NCBI GenBank assembly: GCA_006384855.1
Contig: VCJN01000188.1
Coordinates: 186,001-250,000 of the forward strand
Reading direction: 5' to 3'
From: Tetraselmis striata
Lineage: Eukaryota; Chlorophyta; Chlorodendrophyceae; Chlorodendrales; Chlorodendraceae
DNA: 64,000 nt
The translations under genes and the position numbers were made by a program. The stretch's first letter is position 1, and each line of letters begins with the position of its first letter. The notes under the pieces are model-generated. The model had not been told where the DNA came from and searched no databases. It worked only from the letters and a program-made list of their open reading frames with translations. Shown here in pieces: positions 57,901 through 64,000 of this stretch.

Positions 57901-60900
57901 AGGGAGGCGGAGGCAGCCATTACCTTCAGCCGGCGGCTCGCCTCCTGCAGGTTCTCCTCCATGTCGACCGCGCAGCGGCGCAGCCGCTCCAGCTCCTCGC
58001 GTGATGTCGCCAGCTCGGCGCGCAGGGCGCGCGTTGCAGCCGACTCCTCCGCCTCACGCTCGCGCGACGCGGCCAGCTGGCGTTGCAGGTCAGCCACGCG
58101 CTGCTCCAGGTCCGCCTTTGCCTGCAGCGATGAGCCAGCAAGATAAAGAGCGCGTCAATGTCGTGGGTGGGCCTCCAACACTCGAGCCGCAATAAAGATC
58201 GATTAGTAAGCACCAATTAAAAATCTTGCACTAACAATGGACAATAAGACAATGGAAGAATAACACTAACTAATAAGGCGATAGAGCAATAGACAACAAG
58301 ACAAGACAATACAGGAAAAATAATGGTCTATGAGACAACGATAGAGGAATCACAGATAGGCGCTTGAAAGTGGCATCGACAATGCAAAAGAGGGTGTGGT
58401 GGGGTTTCCCTACCCGCTGCAGCGCCGCCACCTGCCGGCCAGCCTCGTCAAGCACAGCAGTCTGCGCCTCCAGCTCGCTGCGCAGTATCTGGCCGCGCCC
58501 GAGGGCAGCGTCTAGCGCAGCGCTCGCCTGGGAGACGGTGGACTCGAGGCTGGAAGCCAGCTCCGCGGCGCCGGCCTTCTCGGTTGCCAGCGCGCGCTCC
58601 ACGCCGTCCATCTGATCCACGTAGCGCTGCACCTGCAGCCCCAGCTGGACCGCCTGCGCCTCGGTGTCTGCCAGCCGGCTGGTGGCGTCGCCCAGGCGAC
58701 GATCTGTTTCGCCGTGGGCGCCCTCCTCCGCGGCCAGCGCGGACCGCAGGCGCGCCACCTCGTCCTCCATCGCCGTGACTTGGCTGCGCAGCGCCGCGGT
58801 GCGGCTGCGCGCAATCTCCAGCTCCATGCCGGAGTCCATCCGGAGGTTGCGCAGCTCGCGGCTGAGCAGGTTGCGATCGGCCTGGAAGCCGTCCGTGGCA
58901 CGGCGCGACGCGCGGAGCCCGTCCTCCGCCATGGCAAGCTGGTGGCGCAGCCCGCCAAGTGCGGTCTCCTTCTCGCGAACGCGGCCCTCCAGGTTCATCC
59001 AGTCCGCTGCCGCCTTGCGGTGCAGCGCGTCCATCTTTGCCGATAGCTCGTCGCGCTCCTGCGCCGCGGCGGCTAGCTCGGCGCGCAGCTTGGTGGACGC
59101 CTCGAACTCGGCGGCGACAATGTCGCGAACGGCGGCGCACTCCGCGGTGACGCCCTTGGCGATCAGCTCCGCGGCGGTGCCGTCGGCTGCCAGGCGCAGG
59201 CCGGGGAGGATGACTGGTTCCGGGATCGCAGCCGCCAATACCTCGATGTCACGAGTGAGCGCCTGGAAGTGCCGCAGCTCATCTACCATATGGCCCAGGC
59301 TGGCCTTATCCGCGACAATGGCCTCCACTAGGCCCACGGCCTTTGAGGCACGCGGACTGCCGCTGCTGCCATCCGCCGTGGACACGCGGCCGTCCGGACG
59401 GACATGGCTCTTTCGCACCGGGCTGTCCACCGTGTCCTCGCCAAAGTCGGCAAAGGACTTGGGGCCGCTACCGCCGCGCGGCAGGGCACCCGGCGAGCCA
59501 AAGGCGTCGCGGCCCGGCTCGTGCAGCTCCAGGGCCGGCAGCTCGCCCTGGTTGGAGCCGCGCGGGAAAGCCTTACGGCGCGCCGAGGGCGAGGTGGCGA
59601 GCGCGGTGGTGGGCGACGCGGGCGGCAGCCCGGCATCTTCTGCCGCCAGGTCGTACACCCCGTGCACAGCCTCCTTGTAGGGCTGCAGCTCCGCCACCTG
59701 ATAACAGCGACAAGGGAGAGGCGCTGGGCATCAGATATAGGGAAAGCACCTCAAGGGCAACGCGGAGGGTAATGAGGGCTTGGTCGAAAGCTGTCCTTGC
59801 TGTCAACTTGCATCCAGGCATGGTTGGGTGGGGTACGCGCATAGAGTAATGTCAAAGCGGCAATAACAAGACAACTCACTATACCTCATTCCAAATGACA
59901 AACGTCGTGCTTTATAATTCAACACCTTGCAAAGCTATATATATATATCCGTATATAATATTTGTATGTACATATACACATGTATACAATATATATACAT
60001 TTAAAAAAATGTATATATATATCAGTCAAACAGTGCGATGATATACAACGGCACCAACTGGGCATTATGGATGCAGATGATATGGCTAGCAAGTGATGGG
60101 GTACTAGCCATCACCTGATCAAGCAGCTCCTCGCGGCTGGCCAGCGCGGCGGCGAGCTCCTCGCGCAAGCTGTCCACCTCATCAGCGACCATGTCGCGCA
60201 GCGCGGCACACTCGGCGGCGCTGTCGCCGCCCGAGGCTGCCTGCGCGCTGTCCGAGGCCTCGCCGCCCGCGCCGGGCGGAAACACCACCTCCGGCAGGCT
60301 GCGAACAAAGTCCTTGTACGGCCGCAGCGCCGCCGTCTCCGCCTTGAGCTTGCGCTTGTTCTCCACCTCCTCGCGCACCATCTCCACCGTGCCTGCCTCT
60401 TTGGGGTGTGCGCTCCAGTCGATGGCGCGCCCGCGGCGGTGCAAGGCCGCGCACGGCGCGCGTCTCTTCGGAAGCTGAGCCCGACGTTGGCATCACGCCC
60501 ACGTCGGCCGCCTCGACGTCGTCCTCATCTGCGTCCACTTGCGCATGCACCTGCAGCACAATCTGCCGGAAGGGTGCAAGCGCCGCAGCGGCCGCCAGGG
60601 CGGCGTCCAGCTCTTTCTGCAGGCGCTCCACGTCCTCCTGCGCCGCCGAGAGGTTGTGGCTAAGGCGGGCGCCCTCGTTCTCGGCGGCGGCGCGCGCGGC
60701 AGCCTCTGCCGCGAGGTCGTCCTGCAGGCGCGCTAACAGGCGGCGCAGCTCCGCGCCCGCCGACAGCTCGTCTGCCACCCATGGCGCCGTCATGGCAGAG
60801 CGCGGGGAAAGTGTGTCGATGCTAGCGTTGAGCAGGTCGGATGCCTCGGGGGAGTGGCTACCTCCCGATACACTGTGTTTGGCACACTCATCCGCCACCT

Positions 60901-63900
60901 GATGGCACAGGAGGACAGTGAGCATGCTGAGCCAAACTCGATACAGCATTCATGTCAAAAAAGAAGTTCAGCCAGAGATAATGTTGCGGCAGCCACAAGA
61001 AAGCATCAATTATATTTCCCTATTCGTTTAGTATTTCCATTACAGAGTCACCACTGTAATAAAGACTTAGAGTGATAATTAAATTATAACAAGCATATGT
61101 AGAATCCAATGAGCGGAGTAGCTGTGTGATACGGGTTTGCGACAAGGACAAAAACAAGAAGTGGTTAAATGATAACAAAGGGGGCAAGGAAAGGTGCGGC
61201 CCTCGCCTGGTGCAGCGCGTCGCGGTAGGCCGCCAGCCGCGCGCCCTCGCTCTGCAAGTCGAGGCGCGTCTCCGCAAGCTCGCTCTCCAGCTCCGCCACC
61301 CGGCTGTCAAGCCGGCTGACGGCGCCCTCGCGGTCACCCAGGTCCACGCGCAACGCGCGCAGCTCGTTGAGCAGCTGCTCGATGCGCTCGCGCGCGTCGT
61401 CCAGCTCGCCCTGACGCGCCTTCAGCGCCTTGAGTAGGTCGGCCTTCTCGCCGAGCGCGCCGCCAAGGTCGTCGCGCACCTGAAAAAAGAGGCATGAAAG
61501 TAGGCTGTCAGAACACAGGAACATACCTGAAAATACCGTACCCTGATCCGATGATACCGCCGAAATTAATGCAGTCGATGATTCGGACTCGCGGGTGGAT
61601 ATCATATCGAAGTCAATGATACGGGGTAGTGTGTAGTCCGAGCAGCAGGACTCGTCATCATCGAAGTCGGCAGGCGCTCGAGCGAGGTGGCCAAGAAGAT
61701 ACGGCACGTGGTCGTCGAGGCAGGCTGTCTCACCTTTAGGGCGTACTCCAGCTCCTGGCGCACACTGCCTGCGAGGTCCTGAGGGCCACCCGCGTGGCCG
61801 CCATAGCCGGCCGATGGGAGAGCGCGCGACGAAAGGTCGGAGCCGCTGCGGGGTGCGATGCCCAGGTCGGCCAGCGCGGGGCCGGCGGTGGCGGCGTCGG
61901 TGCGCACGTCGTCGTGGATCTGGCGCACCGCGTCGCGGAAAATGCCGAGCGTGCGCACCTCCGCGGCGCGGTCGTCGGCCTCGCCGCGCGCGCCATCCAG
62001 GTCGCCCAGCAGGCCGGCCAGGCTGGCGCGAACGCTGTCGGCGTACGCCTCGGCCGCCGCGATGTCGCCCGCGGCCTCGGGGTCGTCCGAGGCACGCGAG
62101 ACGCGCCCGGCCAGCGCGTCGTCGAGGAAGTCGCGCAGGGCGAGGCAGCGGTCATCCATGGCTGCCTGCAGCCGCGCGGCGCGCTCGCCCGGCGGGGCGC
62201 CCGCGCCGCCCGTCAGGATGTCGGCGTGGCAGTCCTCCAGGCCGGCACGGAAAGCGGCCAGCACCTCGGTGAGGTGGCGGGTGCCGGCGAGTGCCGCCTC
62301 CGCGCGTGCGGCGCGCTCGGCTAGCACCTCCGCTGCGTCCATCTCGTCGTCGACGTCGCGGAGGACAGCGTCGCCGAGTGCAACGCCCCGGAGGCCGTCT
62401 GCACCCATGGCGGCGCGGCCGAGGCGGTCGGCGGCGCTTCTCAGAGCAAGGCGATACGTCTCGGCGATATCCTCGCTCTCCGCGCGGGCAAACATCTCGG
62501 CGCGGGCGGCCTCGGCGGCGACGCCGCTGCGGTGCAGTAGCGACAGCAGGATGGCCTGCGTTAGCGCCTTCTCCCCTCGTGCCAGCGATAGGCGGCGTGC
62601 GAGGTCGTCCATCTCCGCTTCACGCTCCATCAGATCATCGGCCGCCTGGCGCAGCCCCTCCTTCACGGTCTCCAGGCCGGCGACGGCCGAGTTGCGCTCA
62701 TCGGCGGCCGACCCGAGCGCGGCCAAATCCTCCGTCGCAATGCCGAGCGCCTCCTGCAGCTCCATCGCACGCGCTAGCAGGTCTGCCTGCTCTTCGCGGA
62801 GGTCGTCGTTCTGCGCTTCCAGGGCTCCGGTGTCGTCCGCCAGCCGGTCGAGCTCGCCCGCCAGCGCGTCGATAGCTTCGCCGGCGGCTTGCAGTGTGCC
62901 TGCTACCGCCTCGGGCGCCCACGGGTCGGCGCCCACCTCCACCTTCTCCGCCACGGCGGGCACCGCATTGCGCAGCGTGTCGGCTGCCTCACCCACAAGT
63001 GCACGTCCTGCTGCGGCGTCTGCCAGAGCAGCCTGCGCAGCTGCGAGCGCCGCCGCCGTGTCGCTCAGGCGGCCCTTAAGGGTCAGCAGAATGGCCTGAG
63101 TGATGATCTTCTCGCCAGCAGTGCGCGTCAAGCCGCTGCGCAGATCCTCATTCTCGCCCACTAGGCCCTCCAAGTCACCAAGCATCGACTTTGCCTGCCC
63201 ACGTAGCTCCGCCAGCTCCGCCCGGCGACCCTCCAGCTCCATCATCAGCTTGTTGTTCGCCTGGCATAGCTCCTCACGCTCGCCATCCAGGCCGCCCATT
63301 GCAGCCTCCATCTCCACAAGCTGGCCCTGCAGGGTGTCGCACACCTCGTCCGCCGCACGCAGGCGCGCCATCGCATCCGCCAGGCCCTCTGGCGTGGCAT
63401 TGCCGCCAACACCCCTCTCCATGGCGCCATTGGCCGGGGTGCTGTGCGCCGCCTCCAGCTGCTCCGCCAGTCCGCGCATGCTGGACATGCGGCCCAGCAG
63501 CAGCGCCAGAGCAATCGTCTTCTCTGCCTGCATGCGCTTCATGCGGGCGTCATCGCCCGCCACATTAGCCGCCTCGGCGTTCACAGCGTTCAGGCGTGCC
63601 ACGGTGGCCGTTGCCTCGTCCTGAAGCTTGCCAAACTCGCTGGCCAGACGCTTGGTCGCTTCCAGATCGGCGTCACCACCGTGTGCATTGGCCGGCGCCA
63701 CGGGCTTTGCCCTGGCACGCCCCGCCTTGGTGGGGCTTGACAATAGCGTTTCCACCTCAGGGGAGTGCAGCTCCGGCAGCGGCCCGCTGAAGGTGGCTGC
63801 ATCGTAGCGGTAATCCTCAATCTCGTCCGGCTGCAAGGTGGTGCCGTACGGGATGGGTGCGCCCGCCTTGGTCAGCGCATCCACCAGCTTGCTGTTGCGC

Positions 63901-63944
63901 TGATGCGCATCGGCCTCGCGGCCCAGGATGCCCTTGATCTTCGC
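42972..63944 (-). CDS. giant coiled-coil protein, partial at N terminus (13-14 exons)
   Basis: No family is recognised; the protein is almost wholly predicted alpha-helical coiled coil. Exons on the minus strand: 63944-61734, 61479-61207, 60898-60455, 60396-60115, 59697-58414, 58121-57924, 57603-48215, 47728-47065, 46839-46588, 46393-45347, 45066-44818, 44219-43756, 43407-42972. Phases agree throughout, giving 5,730 residues in the window. The donor after 61207 is GC. The 58-nt gap 60397-60454 is either a very short intron with acceptor AAAGAG or a frameshift. The first exon begins at a phase-0 acceptor, so the N terminus lies beyond the window. Regions: Ala-rich coil with three EKxxxxAxLL motifs, linker with Ser/Pro (LLSSPTKAGRARAKP), a low-complexity Gly/Ser/Pro segment (around 59400-59640), a 51-copy repeat rod, more Ala/Glu-rich coil, and a Ser-rich basic tail ending AHSMFD. 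A cytoskeletal, rootlet or cortical scaffold is an inference from architecture only. Confidence 0.85.
44681..44734. repeat. nested palindromes in an intron of the giant gene
   Basis: A perfect 13-bp stem (44683-44695 against 44702-44714, GCCACATCATATG) with a 6-base loop overlaps a second palindrome centred at 44720 (ATGTGGCCATAT-C-ATATGGCCACAT). Both arms use the same CCACATCATATG word. Possible cruciform or MITE footprint. Confidence 0.9.
48940..57333 (-). repeat. 51-copy, 53-residue (159-bp) coiled-coil repeat array
   Basis: Within the 9,389-bp exon, 51 consecutive units can be aligned by eye. The consensus starts QAELQSTIDSHSSTI, then KLRADLGDSQ, then KQAAIGKLEEELEELKRQ. Forty-four units are exactly 53 residues. 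Unit 9 is 32 (minus 21); units 14, 15, 27 and 29 are 74 (plus 21); unit 30 is 89; unit 42 is 49. The summed lengths predict the array end exactly at 48940. 53 equals six heptads plus one hendecad. Units 33-38 alternate two subtypes, making a 318-bp dimer. Units 14 and 15 are a near-identical 222-bp tandem pair. Units 44-51 form a distinct subfamily (EAQATIDSHTSTISNLKGEL). Confidence 0.88.
57787..57806. repeat. GGCT tetranucleotide microsatellite in an intron
   Basis: About five GGCT repeats in the 57604-57923 intron of the giant gene. Confidence 0.85.
59935..60027. repeat. AT-rich dinucleotide-like tract in an intron
   Basis: TA-rich stretch (TATATATATATATCC, then GTATATAATATTTGTATG and TGTATATATATAT) in the 59698-60114 intron of the giant gene, standing out against GC-rich exons. 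Confidence 0.85.
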
Positions 63945-64000
63945 CTGAAAGATTGCGAGCGCACCGCAGCACCGCAAATTAGTGCTGGCGCCAGTGCCCA
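63945..64000 (-). other. intron of the giant gene (partial)
   Basis: The minus-strand sequence ends CGCAATCTTTCAG directly before the exon at 63944, a good acceptor with pyrimidine tract. Upstream exons lie beyond the window. Confidence 0.7.

Noticed and set aside
61858-63099. 413-residue plus-strand frame
   Set aside because: Antisense shadow of the first coiled-coil exon; low-complexity Ala/Ser/Arg product.

Overview
The window is nuclear DNA from a eukaryote, most likely a unicellular alga or other protist. It holds intron-rich genes with GT-AG splice sites (and one apparent GC-AG site). It encodes an ARF-like GTPase, an F-box protein and MYB-type transcription factors, and carries tyrosine-recombinase (DIRS-type) retroelements. 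The lineage cannot be fixed from the sequence alone. Gene models below were assembled by eye from splice signals, reading phase and family resemblance.

Layout. 1-6.0 kb: mostly non-genic, with a few repeats and a hairpin element. 6.0-7.7 kb (minus): a complete seven-exon ARL5-like small GTPase gene. 8.3-9.3 kb: a hairpin followed by an 856-bp element with perfect 32-bp terminal inverted repeats, filled with copies of a 22-bp palindrome. 9.36-11.2 kb and 19.1-19.9 kb: two decayed tyrosine-recombinase elements. 11.2-18.7 kb: decayed or unrecognised coding sequence, probably transposon-derived. 19.9-22.8 kb: AT-richer DNA bounded by direct repeats. 23.0-27.9 kb (minus): a near full-length but frameshifted retroelement (gag-like, reverse transcriptase, RNase H, tyrosine recombinase) with split direct repeats in the A1-B1-A2-B2 order known from Ngaro/PAT elements.

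28.5-30.6 kb (plus): a five-exon F-box gene with a SPRY-like C-terminal half. 32.2-41.2 kb: a MYB locus with one complete five-exon two-repeat MYB gene, one shortened four-exon paralogue and a third, inverted copy of promoter plus exon 1.

43.0-63.9 kb (minus): thirteen or fourteen exons of one giant coiled-coil protein, at least 5,730 residues in the window and incomplete at the N terminus. Its 9.4-kb exon encodes 51 copies of a 53-residue unit, with length variants of exactly plus or minus 21 residues. This is the most striking object in the window.

Nine G or C homopolymer tracts of 20-31 bases are scattered through the window. In two cases a paralogous sequence lacks the tract, which shows that they expand from short seeds. 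The genes do not form an obvious pathway: ARL5 suggests Golgi/endosome traffic, the F-box protein suggests ubiquitin ligation, MYB suggests transcription, and the giant protein suggests a cytoskeletal or matrix rod.
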